The position numbers and the translations under genes are program-made. 64,000 nucleotides of DNA from Eutreptiella sp. 'Long Island Sound 2002' (taxonomy: Eukaryota; Euglenozoa; Euglenophyceae; Eutreptiales; Eutreptiaceae): contig OZ038381.1 in the NCBI GenBank assembly GCA_964036045.1, positions 111,774,922-111,838,921 on the forward strand, read 5' to 3'. Shown here piece by piece: positions 20,781 through 33,000 of the stretch; within the stretch, counting starts at the first letter, position 1, and each line of letters opens with the position of its first letter. The notes beneath the pieces are model-generated. The model was given only the letters and a program-made list of their open reading frames with translations, searched no databases and had not been told where the DNA came from.

Positions 20781-22974
20781 TTTCGCCTTGTGAGCACGCG
20801 TGCCATACTGCCTCTTTGCACACGCGCTCATATGCAAGCACTAATGACATGAGTGGGCGGAGACAATCTAACCATAGTGTGCATATTTGAGAGCACCTAC
20901 TATGGGCCTACTCCAAAAGTGTTTACTCATATTTCTGCTCCTCGAGGTCCCAAAGATATGTACATGCCAATATCGCCGATATATGCACTTTCTCCCATAA
21001 ATAGTGTGCTTCAAGAATTGAGGTGTTAAAAATGTTTCCATTATGCTTTGAACCTCAACCCTTGTTGCAAAAGGGAGGCAAAGCTTCGGTTTGCATCCAT
21101 GCAACACCCCGAGGCTCCTTTCTCTTGTGATACCGAGATACGATATTAGGAGGGACCATTTTTGGGTGAATTTTGGCCGTTTTGCCCGGAATGGCCACAA
21201 ACCCCATCTCCCCCTGATTTCGCCCCCGAGGTTGCGTGCGCCACTTGACCAAGGGTAAGGGCAATTCGGAGAGGGCACATAAACCCGCATCGAATGGGGT
21301 GTTTCCCCATGTGGCCTCTCCTCTCGATGGGAGAGTTGTGATTCAGTCCACCAATTTGGGGTATGTTGCCATTCTGCCCCATTTGTGTGTCATTTTCCCT
21401 TCAATGGGGAAAATAGCTAGAGGCGACCATGAGGGTTGGCAAGTGGCATGAACTGGGACCTCAGTCCCATGTGTCTCTAGCATCTTTGGTTGAAAGGATC
21501 CTCGCCGTGGCCATGGAGATATGGAATCATGAGTGTGGGCCATTTTTGCCATATTTCGCTGTTTTTGCCATTGTATGCCATATTGGAATTACCATATCTC
21601 CGTGGGGCACGGAATCTAGCCAGAAGAAAGTGGCGAATATTGTAGCATATGACCAAGGGTTGAACGCCATTGAGTTTTGTATTTGCTCCTCCGGCTCATT
21701 TGGAGTTATTCAACTTTTGGTGCGATCCATGATCCCCCCGTTTGCACCGCATGCTGCTTTCTGCCCCATCCGCGTGTTCATCCCCTTGGTGAACAGTAAG
21801 CAGCCAGCGTGACAGCAAGCGATAACCCAGGGCATGGCACCAAAGGGGATATCAAGGATCGTGAATCAAGGCTTGGCGCTACAAAATCGCCAAGGTTTCC
21901 TACCCTGGACGGTCGCCTGAGACGGCCGATTTTGCCAATTTGGCAATTATGACCCCACTTGACAAACCCGTGGTGCCCTGATGCCGGGACCTCAGAGGGA
22001 ACCAGGTTGGGTGAGGGCTCCAAGGAGTTTGTATGCGAAGGGCATAGGGTCAGTTGCCTCCTCCCTACCTCTGGCGGGTCCGGAAGAGGGGTCAATTTTG
22101 AAGATTTTTGAGGACATATCATTTTGGCCTGAAACAGCCCATTTTCAGCTACCAACTCCTAGGGGATAATGGCGGGGCCATATCTCTAGCTCAGGCCCAA
22201 CTGGATCCCAAAAACTCGCCTGTGGCTGGGCGGGACACCCCCCCTATTGGCATGGTTTCAGGGTCCGGACTGAGCAGGCCATGGGTTGCGTTTGAGCCCC
22301 CGCCCCTACCAGCCACTGAGAGGGTCGGACCTGGGATTGGGATATGAGTTGGGACTGAGTGTCTATTGTCCCGTGATGCCCTTACCCCAGTCCAGTCTCA
22401 ACCAAATGTGTACATATCATGATGTGTTGCTGTACATACTTTTGTTCCCTTGTTTCAGAGTGGCAAGGATCCTGAAACGCTTTGTCACATGACACGAGCG
22501 TATTGATGCCCCTGTGAGCGCAGTGCTTTGCCTGCCTGCTTGCTTGTGCGTGTCACCGCAGCGTCCCGTGGCCAGGCCCCCCACAGGAACGCGTCAAAAG
22601 CCTTTCACCGCCGCGGGGTTACCCATCCCTCGCGTGCCACTCGGGGCCACCAACCCCAAGCAGCACGGCGCAGCAGCTCGCAGGTCGCAGCTCGCAGCGC
22701 AGCGCAGCGGCTCGCAGCGCCGCCCAGCGACAGCGCCGAGTCCGTGAAGGAAGAGCTGGGACCGGAACTCCGACATCATGAGTTCCTTCGGCAGACCAGC
22801 AAGGCCGCACCCCCAGCTACAGCAACCACCTCCACAACCACGGGCCGACCAGCACCGGCCGCACTCCCAGTCCAGTGCTGCGTCAACCGCTTCAACAACC
22901 ACCACCAGGACCAGCCCGTTGAGCGGAACGAGAGCCCACCAAGGACCTCAAGACCAAGTACACCCCCCGCTGCC

Positions 22975-24326
22975 ATGGTGAACTGGCAAGAAGCGGGCAA
23001 GACGTGGCCGCGGCCCCACCCCCATGCGGTACGCCTACTGCGTGGGTTGGTGTGGGACCAGCACTATCGCCACAGCCATCCCCAGTGCAAAGGCGGCATG
23101 CCCGGGAGCTTCGAGCTCTGCGAGGACATGGGCCCCGACCGCCCGCAGGCAGTCGAAGACTGGCTGCGGGTGGAAGGGTTTGCCTTCCGCTTCCGCCAGA
23201 GGCGCTGGAGGGTCTGGACCCGGCCAGACAGGCCCGGCGAAGGGCTGCGCCCCGACGGGAGGACGAGAGCCGAAGGAGTACCCGTCGGGCGCCACGATCA
23301 ACCTCTCCATGTGGGACATGATCGAGAAGAACTTCCCGGAACCGGGGAGCGAGCGCACGCTGCAGGGCAGCAGCAACAGCGCGTCTCCGGGGAAGGAGAA
23401 GCGGTCCGCCGGGGACAGGAGGCGGGACAGGAAGTGGCGGGAGTACCAGGAGTCCCTGGCTGCCGAAGCCGCCCAAGGCGCCAAGGGCGGAACCCCAGCC
23501 CGCAGTCCCCAACGGGCCAGTGGTTGTCGGCACCCCGGCCACACCACCCTCGGCGTCTTCCTCCAAGTCGCCAAGCATGCCAAGGCCAAGCCCCGTCAGC
23601 TGCACCTGAGGAAGTCAGGCCGCAGCAGCGACGTGGAGTCGGCCCACCGCGGGAGGATGCCGGCCGACCAGGCCAGCTCCAGCAGCAGCGTCGCTCCCGA
23701 CCAAAGGGACGTGGCGCGCGCCTGTGAGCGCGCCTGTGGGGTGCCCTGCAACCTTCAGGTTGCCCGGCAACGGGCCACGCAGCAAAACGCTGCCATGGAG
23801 GGCGCCGTCGGCATCGCCCAGCAGGAGGCTGCGGAGTGGCAGCATGGCATGGCCATCCACGCCTCGACCGTGGCGGCCATTGCGGCCGGACTCACGGCCG
23901 GAGCCGCCCATGAGGCAGCGACTGCCCAGGTCAAGGGTGAGGTGGAGGCAGCCGCTGAGGAAGCCCGGCTGACGCAGGAGGCCATTGCCTGCAAGGAGGC
24001 CGAGGTGAAGGCGCTGGAAGAGGTGCTTGCCCAAGAGAGGGCAAAGAAGGAGGCGGAGGAAAGGGCCCACGCCGAGGCAACGGCTAAGGCCCAGGCGGAC
24101 GCCGCCAGGAAGGACGCCATCGAGGCCGCGCGACGGGGCCAAGACGGAGGCGGAGCTGGCGGCGCTGGAAGCGGAGAGGGCTCGGCTGCAGCAGGCCCGG
24201 GAAGCCGAGGCGGCTCGTGCCCGGGAGCAGGCCGAAGGGCAAGCTGCCGCAGCCACGGCCGCCGCAATGGCGGAGGCGGAGGCCAAGCTCCGCCGCGAGA
24301 CTCCCACAGGAGGCTCCCGAGTGTAG
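22975..24326 (+). pseudogene. Element A gag, N-terminal part with long Ala/Glu coiled coil
   Basis: ATG 22975 opens a frame with ordered sequence (AVRLLRGLVWDQHYRHSHPQ and VEDWLRVEGFAFRFRQRRW). After a frame change near 23270 it runs through WDMIEKNFPEPGSERTLQGS into a long Ala/Glu/Arg-rich heptad region (about 23780-24300, for example EVKALEEVLAQERAKKEAEE). A further frame change at about 24140 follows, and the frame ends at a TAG in 24323-24326. The coiled coil probably mediates Gag multimerisation. I do not recognise the N-terminal ordered block. It could be a separate ORF preceding gag proper. From 22597 to 22974 there is only leader sequence. Confidence 0.45.
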
Positions 24327-24556
24327 ACCTTTCGAAAGCTTTTCGAAGGGGACGCCTCCTCCAAGATGGCGCTTGATCCAGAGGAGGTGGACACGGGCAG
24401 CAGTGGGAGCAGTGGCCCCACTGCCTACTGACGGAGCAAGGGTAAGGGGAAACTTCCCGAGAGGTCACGGAGGCCAGCGCGCGGACACCCCCACGACTCC
24501 GACCCCTTCTTCACCGCCAGCGACGAGGATGAACGAGGCCCCGACATCGCCGAGGG

Positions 24557-27261
24557 GTGGCTGGCGGAGGAGGCGGAGACGTTCCCATGGAGCCGGAAGG
24601 TGAGGATGAGGGTCCCCCTCCTCCCTACCGAAGCTCGGAGTCTTCCGGGACCGAGACGCCCAGGTGGGGCGACATTGACCAGGATGATGACATGGACTTC
24701 GACTACACGAAGAAGCCCCCATCCTCGGACCCACCGGGACCCCCTGGCAGAGGACCATCAGGACCCCCTGGAGGACGCCCACCAAGTGTACCCCCTGGAG
24801 GCGGACCACCGGGCGGGGGAGGACCCCCTGGACCGGGCGGACCCGGCGGAGGCCCTCCTGGAGGACCCCCTGGGGACCCCGACGACCCACCAGGGAACAG
24901 CGACCCGGATACCACCTGGCGGTGGATTGTCTACCCCCACAGGAGGGTCCAGTACCTCGAGCGCGAGGTAGACACGGGCAAGGGCGAGATGACTCGCATC
25001 GCCAGGGTCGCCGCGCGCGCACAGAGCGAGCTAGACATCGCCAAGATCGAGATGGTCAAGAGCGCCAACGTCGCCACCGCCACCCAGAGGCAGCTGGACA
25101 TCGCCAGGAGCGAGACAAGGCAGCTGAACAAGGTCATCAGCGGCCTGCAGCAGAGGTTAGACATGCCGGAAGGCCGTGGGAGCATCGGCAGCGACCACCC
25201 ACCCCTGGAGTCTGGCTCGTCTGACGACGGCTGGGGACCCGGACCAGGTCCAGGCAGACCCCACGCCCCCGGCGGAGCCCCCAGGAGTCGCCCCCGCGCC
25301 AGTGCCCCCTCTCTCAGCGCCCCCTCTCCCACAGCGCGGGCCGCCGCAACGAGCGCGTGCCGCCCGGCAGTGGCAGTGAGGATTGGCGTGATGAGTGGCT
25401 CAGCGCGGAGTACCACAACCGCCGTGCTCCATCGCGGACACCGGTACGCCCCCGACGCCCCGCACCAGCCCCGGAGCCAATCCCAATGGCTGGTGGACGT
25501 TATGGTGGACTCAGGGATGAGGTCCCCAGAGGAGACGTGGAGTGGGGTGTCGGCGGAGGTGAGGACCTGGACCTGGACCTGGAGGAGTTCGACATTTCCC
25601 TGCCGCGTGGTGTACGACGGGAGGCCGCTGAACGCAGCCGCCGGCGCCGTGATGAGGAGGCATACATGGAAGGAGTACGGCGTGAACATCTAGGTTCAGC
25701 GTACATGGAGGAACCACGGCGTAGCCACGCGGATACCGGGGTGGAGATGGAAGTGGGGGCCGTGGGAGACCGTGGGAGAGGCCGATGGGAACCTCGGTCG
25801 ACCTCGCGGCCGGCGTTCATGGTCTCTGGAGCCGCGGATGCCGCCGTGTGGGAAGACTTGAAGGACATCGAGCCCCCCATGTACGATGGCAACGCCTTCA
25901 ACCTCAACCGCTTCTTGGAGGAGCTGGACGATTGAGGGGTGACCGTCACTGAGGACATGGATCCTGCAGATGCGGAGAAATATGTCTCTAGACGGTTCAG
26001 GTACCGCCTGCCGGAAGTGCTCCAAGAGCTATACTTCGTGGCGACCAAAGAGGGGAAAATCAAGACCCTCAGGGAGGCCAAGAAGTGGCTCAACGAGCAG
26101 TAGCGGGTGGACGCTCCGCAGGTAGCTGCCAAGCGGTGGAAGTCCGTCAAGCTTCAGCATGATGGACGGGAGATCCGCCTACGAGATTGGCGGGACTTCC
26201 GGGGCAATACACCCTCTTCCGCCGCAACGTGGAGGACTGGAATGAGGGTGACGAGCAGGCTCGCCTGCTCTCCATGCTGCCGGAAGCATGGATCAAGAGG
26301 GTCACCAAGGAGGAAGCCAAAAGGGCCAAGTCCAACCACAGGGTCAAGATGATGCTCCCCAAATAGTATCATACGAACGTGGTGGCTTGGACGAGGAGGA
26401 ACGTGGCCAGGATGTCCAACGGCACTTCCTGCGGAACGCTCTCCTCATCACCGTCTCGGGCGATCGCGAGAAGACCGCGATGTGGCGCCTTGACGAGTGT
26501 GACGTGAGCGGCTGGACCATCTGTCTGCAGGCCATCCCGGCGCGGATGAGTTGCAACGAGATTCTGAAGTGGGCTGGAGAGGAGGTACTCAAGGAGTACC
26601 AGAACCCTCACCACACCCGTGGGTTGGCGAGGGACCTGGCGGGGAAGCTGCCATGGATCCAGCAGAAGCAGATGGCGATGAGGCCCTCGTCGACGATGAC
26701 GACGACAATGAGCCCGCCGAGATGGCCGTTTGTGCCTACGTGGCCCACAACAACGCGGGGAGCAACCGGGGAAGCTGGAAGCCCCTGCAGCAGGGTTGGA
26801 AGAAGAAGGAGAAGAGGGACCCCCGCCGTATTGGCGACCCTCCGCTGTCCTTTGGGGAGTTCATAGGAGCTCACCCTCAGGGCTGTTTCGTGTGTTATCG
26901 GAGGAAGAAAGGCTTCAACCATGACCACCGAACATGCCCCATCCACCAGGCCGACACGGAGGCCTACAAGAAGGCGCACGGGTGAAGGAAGCGTGCGCCT
27001 GCGGGTATCCGGGAGGCCAAAGTGGAGGTGGACAAGGACGAGCTCTCCAAGCTGATGTCGGTGGGGACCGAGTTGGCCAAGGAGATCCAGGAGATCAAGA
27101 GGAACTGGGTCCCCAGGTCGGACAACAAGAACAAGAAGAACAAGGAGAACGACCAGAACAAGGACAAGGACAAGAAGCCTAGGAATAGGGGAAAGAAGAA
27201 GGGTGTCAACGAGGTTGATGCAGAGAAGATTACCCCTACTTCCACAACCGAAGCCCCCTAG
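24557..27261 (+). pseudogene. Element A gag: PPG-rich tract, coiled coil, capsid and Cys/His knuckle
   Basis: Structural protein of the element's particle. Order: an acidic Pro-rich start; a collagen-like PPG tract (about 24725-24900); a coiled coil (EREVDTGKGEMTRIARVAAR onwards); then capsid-like sequence from about 25870 (IEPPMYDGNAFNLNRFLEEL). This capsid region parallels the one in element B. A knuckle-like CFVCYRRKKGFNHDHRTCPIH lies near 26884-26946, and a Lys/Asn/Asp-rich tail (27022-27261) closes the protein. In-frame stops at 25933 (TGA), 26101 (TAG) and 26983 (TGA) interrupt it, plus frame changes near 25360 and 26340. At 25933 and 26101 the context suggests lost Trp codons. From 27262 to 27604 no feature is clear. 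Confidence 0.6.
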
Positions 27262-27604
27262 CGGAGCCCCTGCAGCCAAGGGCCCCAGCTAGGGCGGTCG
27301 CAGGATGGTGTCGTGGGAAGCGCCACACCATCCAAGTCGGGAGTCGATAAGCCAAAGGGACTGCCGCGGGCCGAAGGCCCGGTCCGGCACCCAGTCGCGG
27401 TGGCGGGTTGAGGGCAAGTGAAGGCACGAACCCTTGCGGCCGTCCATCCTTCGCGACCAAGAATGTGTTTGATGTACTTCAAGATCTATCCGAGAGTTTC
27501 GGAGGATCACCCGGCTGGATGCTGCAGATCGGCAGCCTGAGCCCATTTTTCACGACCTGCACCAGTCGCTTGTTGAGCTTCTGGAACGGCCGGAGATCCT
27601 GAGC

Positions 27605-29702
27605 TTGCACGCCGTGTGCCGAGTGGGGCGTGAGCGGCAGTTGCACCTTAAGGTCCGTGTCTTATGCGGGGAAGTGGAAAAGGTCTTCGACGTGTTGGTC
27701 GACACGGGAGCACAGGTCAGCTTGGTCAAGGCTGGCCTATATCGACCAGAGTTTTTGACCGACAGTCGGAAACCTGTCAGGCTGAAGGTGGCGAACGGCC
27801 AGTACATGGTGGGAGGCACGAAGGAAGCGGCCATCGAGCTGCAGATCGTGAGCCACCGTGAGCTGAGCCGCCCAGACCTCGGCAAGGAAGTCCTCCTGCA
27901 AGGTCGCTTCTACGAGGCCGAGATGGACTGGGACATGATCGTTGGGTACGACTTCATGATGGAGACGGACTCCGGCGTCCTCCCGGCCCAGGCCTCGATG
28001 ACCCTGTACCAGGACGACCAGCTCTCGTGGCTTTCGTCACCTGAGCACCATGTGGAATGCCAATGGATCCACCGGGAACGCAATCAGCTCAAAGTAGCCG
28101 CGCTGGGCACTAAGCCAACTGGACCAGCAAACCAGGAGTACGGCGTAATGCCGAAAGTGGCGAGCCGAGTGGTCGCGGACCTGGGAGCTTCGGATCAGGC
28201 CCTGGATGCGTTCTCTTCAGGAACCTCCGCCCATCTTCGGGTTTGTGAGAAGTACTGGAGCGCCCCGGACTCCGCGTGGGAGACGCACTGGGATCCGCAT
28301 CAGGGTTTGATGTGGATCCATTGCCCCCGATGGGACATTCCAAGAGCGGTAGCGAAGATTCGCAAGGACCGCGCCAAGGCAGTGCTGGTTGTTCCTATGG
28401 GATGCACCGAGGAGGAAAGTACCCGACATTGGGTAGTCTCATTGACCAACATGACCTTAAACAAGGTCGTCCTACCGGCTGGAGAGAGTGTCTATCAGGA
28501 CGCTAAGGGACAGCCCATGCAACCCCAGAGATGGCCAACAGAATTCCACTATCTGGATGGGGGCCATGATCAGGCCGACACCACAGACTTCGTGTGTGTC
28601 AACCGCATCTTAGCGGAGCCATGGCGGCAATGCTTCGCGGTTTCCCCTGTTGACATCAGAGAATCAGAAGACCCCCTCACTGAAGAGGAATTAGATCTGG
28701 TTCAGGGGTATATGGATCAGCCCTTTCACCACTGGGGAAGCCAGCTTGAAGGCAAGGGCCAGGACAAAGCCTGGTGGGAAGTGGACTCGATCGTCTCTGG
28801 TTCCTATGATGGGAACACTTTCGTACAGAGGGTGCTGGACCACATGTCCAGCCAGGACGAGCCAATCGGCGGAAACCCACCCACCTACGGCGACCTTTTC
28901 CGAGGCAAGACCAGAGATGGCCCTTTGGGCCACCTGGGAAGACCACCTGAGCCGAAACCGAGCGGGGTCGCTACCCCTCAGGTAAGTTCAATGGTCCAGG
29001 TGCCCGGAAAAGCCAAGGCGGAGTCCGATGATTGCCCCAAGATCCAGGCATTGAGGGCCAGCCTGAAGCAGAAGTATGGTGATACCTTCTTCAGCGGAAA
29101 ACCTGTGTTTCCCCCACCGGTGCGTGGACTGTATGGCGAGGCCAAGATACGACTGAAGCAGAACCCCCGTGTGTATCGGCACCGGGAGTTCGCCATGAGG
29201 GGCGAGAGGAAGGAAGCCATGGAGAAGATCCTCCGGGACTTCATCAGGAGAGGCTGGCTGGAGCCGTGCCACTCCGAGTGGGCCTCCCCGTGCTTCGTCG
29301 TCCCCAAGAAGGTGGCCGGTGAGTGGCGGCTCGTGGTCGACTACCGCGGCCTAAACGCCCAAACGCAGCACGACAGCTATACGCTGCCCCTCATTGAGGA
29401 CATGCTGCAAAAACAACACCGGCGGAGGATCTTCACGGTGATTGACCTGAAACATGGTTATCATCAGATGCCTCTCGCCGAGGAGTCCCGTGCCTGCACA
29501 GCCATGAGCACCCCACTTGGACCTCTCGAGTGGAAAGTGATGCCCATGGGCGTTACCAACGGCAATGCGGCTTTTCAGCGGATGCTGGAGAACTCTAGCC
29601 GGTGCGTGACTGTGCGGACCCTTTCGTGGACGACTTGATCATCGCGTCCGGAAACACCAGTATGAGCTACGAGGAGCTCCTGGAGGCACATGAGAGGGAC
29701 GT
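27605..29702 (+). pseudogene. Element A pol, first half: protease, Dam-like domain, reverse transcriptase (interrupted)
   Basis: The protease active site is VFDVLVDTGAQVSLV (about 27685-27730). A linker carries a domain with LDAFSSG, DSAWETHWDPHQGLMWIHCP and VAKIRKDRAKAVLVVPMG (about 28195-28400), related in order to the Dam-methyltransferase-like domain described for D2. RT begins near 29040 with the usual VYRHREFAMRGERKEAME lead, then GWLEPCHSEWASPCFVVPKK, WRLVVDYRGLN, FTVIDLKHGYHQMPL and PLEWKVMPMG. A one-base frame change near 29600 precedes the catalytic FVDDLIIAS. Coding stops at ELLEAHERDV because the LTR of element B begins at 29703. The remainder resumes at 45732. Confidence 0.78.
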
Positions 29703-30045
29703 TGAAACCAGACTGGGTGGTCAGGAGCAGAGGTCGCAGTGGCATGGGCAGCAACATTGCTTGGCACCGAAGACATAACGATAGTGTTGACTGAAAAGTA
29801 TCCTGCAAACAGATATGGTACACATAGCCAATGAAATACCTGATATGCACATATGAGAAATCCACCCTATCATCCACTAATTGAATAACTACTAAACATC
29901 CAAGATTGCCTTATCTATCCCACATCCTATGTTCCTAACAAGGAAATGGAATATGATATACCCTATCCCACATATATCCCATATATAGGGCCAAATAATG
30001 CTCCCTTAGGGGTAAAATGCCAGGGTAGGGTTGTGACCTGCTTCA
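29703..30045 (-). repeat. Element B 3' LTR
   Basis: Plus-strand reading TGAAACCAGACTGGGTGG to GACCTGCTTCA. It matches 45391-45731 with four substitutions over about 334 bp. A TATATA cluster at about 29987-29998 fits a promoter or U3 position in the minus sense. Confidence 0.85.
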
Positions 30046-30062
30046 CCCCCCCACTTAAAACG
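30046..30062 (-). promoter_or_regulatory. Element B polypurine tract
   Basis: On the minus strand AAGTGGGGGGG directly precedes the 3' LTR start TGAAGCAGG. This is the expected place for the plus-strand DNA primer of a gypsy element. Confidence 0.6.
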
Positions 30063-33000
30063 ACTGCCACGGGCAGGAAGTACATGCCCAAGAGGAACGT
30101 AGCAGTCACAAACAGCAGCAAATCACAGGTCAGCAGATTCCCTCCCACAGGGAATCGAACCTACGCAGGCAAACGCGGAGCCGGCCGCACGACCGCTGAA
30201 GTAGCTCCGATCGGTGGGAATCGAACCACCGCCGAAATACAGAAATTGACGAACGGGATCCTGCAGGTCCCGCAATAAGTAGTAGGCGAAATCGCGAGCT
30301 GTTGCGCGTAGAGTCTGGTCCGAGCGTGTCGCATGAGGCATGTGGGGTCCAAGGGGTAAGGGCAGGTAGTTTTTCAAAGAAGTAAAACTAAAGGCAAAGT
30401 GAAATCACACTTTTAAACAAAACTGAAGGTAATGGTACATGCGAAGCGGCGCGACGCGAGAGTGCAAAAATTTCACTTTTTGAAAAAACTGCCAAGAGAA
30501 TTGAAGGGAGTGTCAAACAGCAACGTAGGACTGTGCCTGCACAAGGGAGCACGAGGGATAGTAGAGATAGAGGCCAGGGAAAGGATCACAAGGTACACAA
30601 CAAAATCTGATGGCCCTCGGCCAGGGGACTGTTACCACGGGGGGCTAACGTTCCTGTCCTGCAGTGCAACACGGGGCAACCGTTGTAACAGTCCTTACAG
30701 CCACCACAGCCCTTTTTTCACAACCTGGAATAGTGAAGACTGTGATTGTGTCTTATTGTTGCCTTGCGATGCATTGCTGTCTTGCGCCTGCCTCTGTCTT
30801 GTGCATGCTTAGGCCCACTAATAAACACGGCCACGATGGCCCCACAGTGCGCGCGGTAGCTCACTAAGTAGAGGAAAGAGGTCACGATGGCCTCAGGGTA
30901 AACGATCGACGATCATTTAGGCACAAACCAAAACACGGGTACGATGCCCACACCTTGCACCCACGTGCTTTAGATCGTTTATGAGGGCTTGATGTGCTTG
31001 ATGTTCTTGATGCGCTTGCCCGTAACGCTTGTAGTAATGAGTGAGCTCTTGCTTGTAAGATGTAAAGTTGCTTGATTACTTGCTTGTAAAAGGCCGAGAC
31101 AAGGCCTAGCCAAAGGCCCACTTGTCAAACAGACCAGACACCAAAGAAAGATGATCGTGTGGAATGAACCAGTCACGGTTGTGACTGTACGATACGGGCA
31201 CGGCTCAGCCAAGGGTCGTGTCCGTGTGGATGTCTAACTTAGCATGTGTGTCAGGGGTGATGCACCACATAGAGGGTAAAGGAGGAGGTACGGAGATGGG
31301 ATGAGGGTGTGAGTAGACACACTTAAATAGACAAACCTCATAACCATGTAATAATAACCTGACCTCACTGCTAACCCCTCACCTAGGAGCCATACTACGT
31401 ATATATATCATATATACACAAAATAGGGCGATGCACACCGACAAACACAAGACACACTTGTGCGCGCACACCCATTGGCAGGGCCCGGGGGCACACACTC
31501 GCCCGGAGGGCATCACAGAGTGTGGGTCTTGCGGTGGCGGCCTTGGGGCACGTGATGGGGGCACTCCACACATACGGCACGTGCAAGAGCTTCCACAAAC
31601 TACTCACGTACACACAACAAACAGTAAGCATATCCACAATAGAACACGTGTATAGATACGCCACCTTGTTGCTTGGTGTTCGTGTGTGTCTTGGGGGCGT
31701 GCGTATAAACACTTAGGTTAGCTTGCGTGTTACCTTTGTCGGTGGGTGTGCCACCGGCGGGCCGTAGCGCAGGGGGTCACCTCCAGGTTGCAAATTGGGG
31801 AGGTCGCCCGTACGGTCCCGCTGGTGTATCAGCCCACCCTGCTCCCCGGGGGCACGATGACACGCCCCGAAGGAGTTTTACTCCCCCAACCCCTCTACCC
31901 CGTGTATGACGGTTCATGTTTACACCTCCGTGTGTAAACTTGGGCCGGTGTACACGGCTACAAACCCCAAAGGTAGGTGTCAACCTAGGTCTTGCTTGTT
32001 CGGGGGGCGGGTGATAACCAACGTAATAGGCAACCATATAATCCCGTAACTAAATTAATGGCATGCGCACACACACGCTACCATTGGCCACGGGCACACC
32101 CGGTTTTGGTGTGTCTCGGACAGAGAGACTCGTGTGTGTCCTGGAAATCCAAGTCCACGCACGGGTCTCCATGAAGAAAAATGCCACGCCCATATCCTAA
32201 CCCGTTTGGTTGGGTGTTGGGATAGAGGACCCCTCGGGTGTTGTGGAAATCCAAGTCCACTCGTGGGGAACTCTAGAGAAAACATTAATATACATATTCT
32301 CTCATAAACATATGCGTGTGCACACTCGCCCTTTTCATCATATTGTTGGTTCCCTCTCGTTGCAGGCAGGAATTCCCCCGCGAAATTCATCAAGGACATG
32401 AAGAGCACACCCAGCCAGCATGCGGCCCCATGCAATGGCAATGGAGGGTACCCACTCCCAACCCGGGCACGCATAGCGACCGGGGACAAGTACCCAGGCG
32501 GCGGAGACGGCCCAAATCCGCAACGCCACTCTCTTTGCCTTTGAAGACCCCACCCACTCATAGAGTGACGGGGCAAAGGCACCCATTGCAATTCATATTA
32601 GAATACTTGTATTGTAGAGGACGACCCCTCCCTCTAGGCTTAAGTCCTCGCCGTATGTAGTGGCAATTTTGCACGCCACGAAATTTTTTCCACGTAATGT
32701 GAGCCACACGAGTACCTCGTACCTTGTATACCTACCCTCGTGTGGACAAGGGCAAATCGGTGGAAAACCATCACGCCCAACACAAAAGGGAAAATGGGTT
32801 GTACCCGCCAACCCAACGAAGTTTTCAAGCCTTCGCCATTTTGAGCAAATGATTTAGCTCGTTGGCGTGGGTCACGGGTCAGGGACGGTCGTGGGGTCGT
32901 GGTTTCGGTACGGGGCGGCACTCCGAAACCTTGCAAACACCACCATGCGCACAACCCGGTAGAGTCTTCGGGAAGTGCTTGCCACGTTGTTAGCACCCTT

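Larger units (their letters stand above)
19804..22596 (+). repeat. Element A 5' LTR (about 2.8 kb)
   Basis: It starts TGAAGCGGTACCCAGAA and ends GGAACGCGTCA (TG...CA). The same ends bound the solo LTR at 41689-44655. The body (19916-21808) is nearly the same as 49334-51173 and 52197-54064. The last part (about 21940-22596) matches only the solo LTR. No protein-like ORF is present; the short frames in it differ between copies. No primer-binding site was recognised immediately after 22596. Confidence 0.65.

Noticed and set aside
20168-21812. Short ORFs within the LTR body
   Set aside because: They are not kept intact among the three copies and resemble no protein.
30130-30250. Two tRNA-like genes on the minus strand (GGTTCGATTCCC phrases)
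   Set aside because: The T-stem pairs only with an 8-nt loop and no acceptor or anticodon stem could be drawn.
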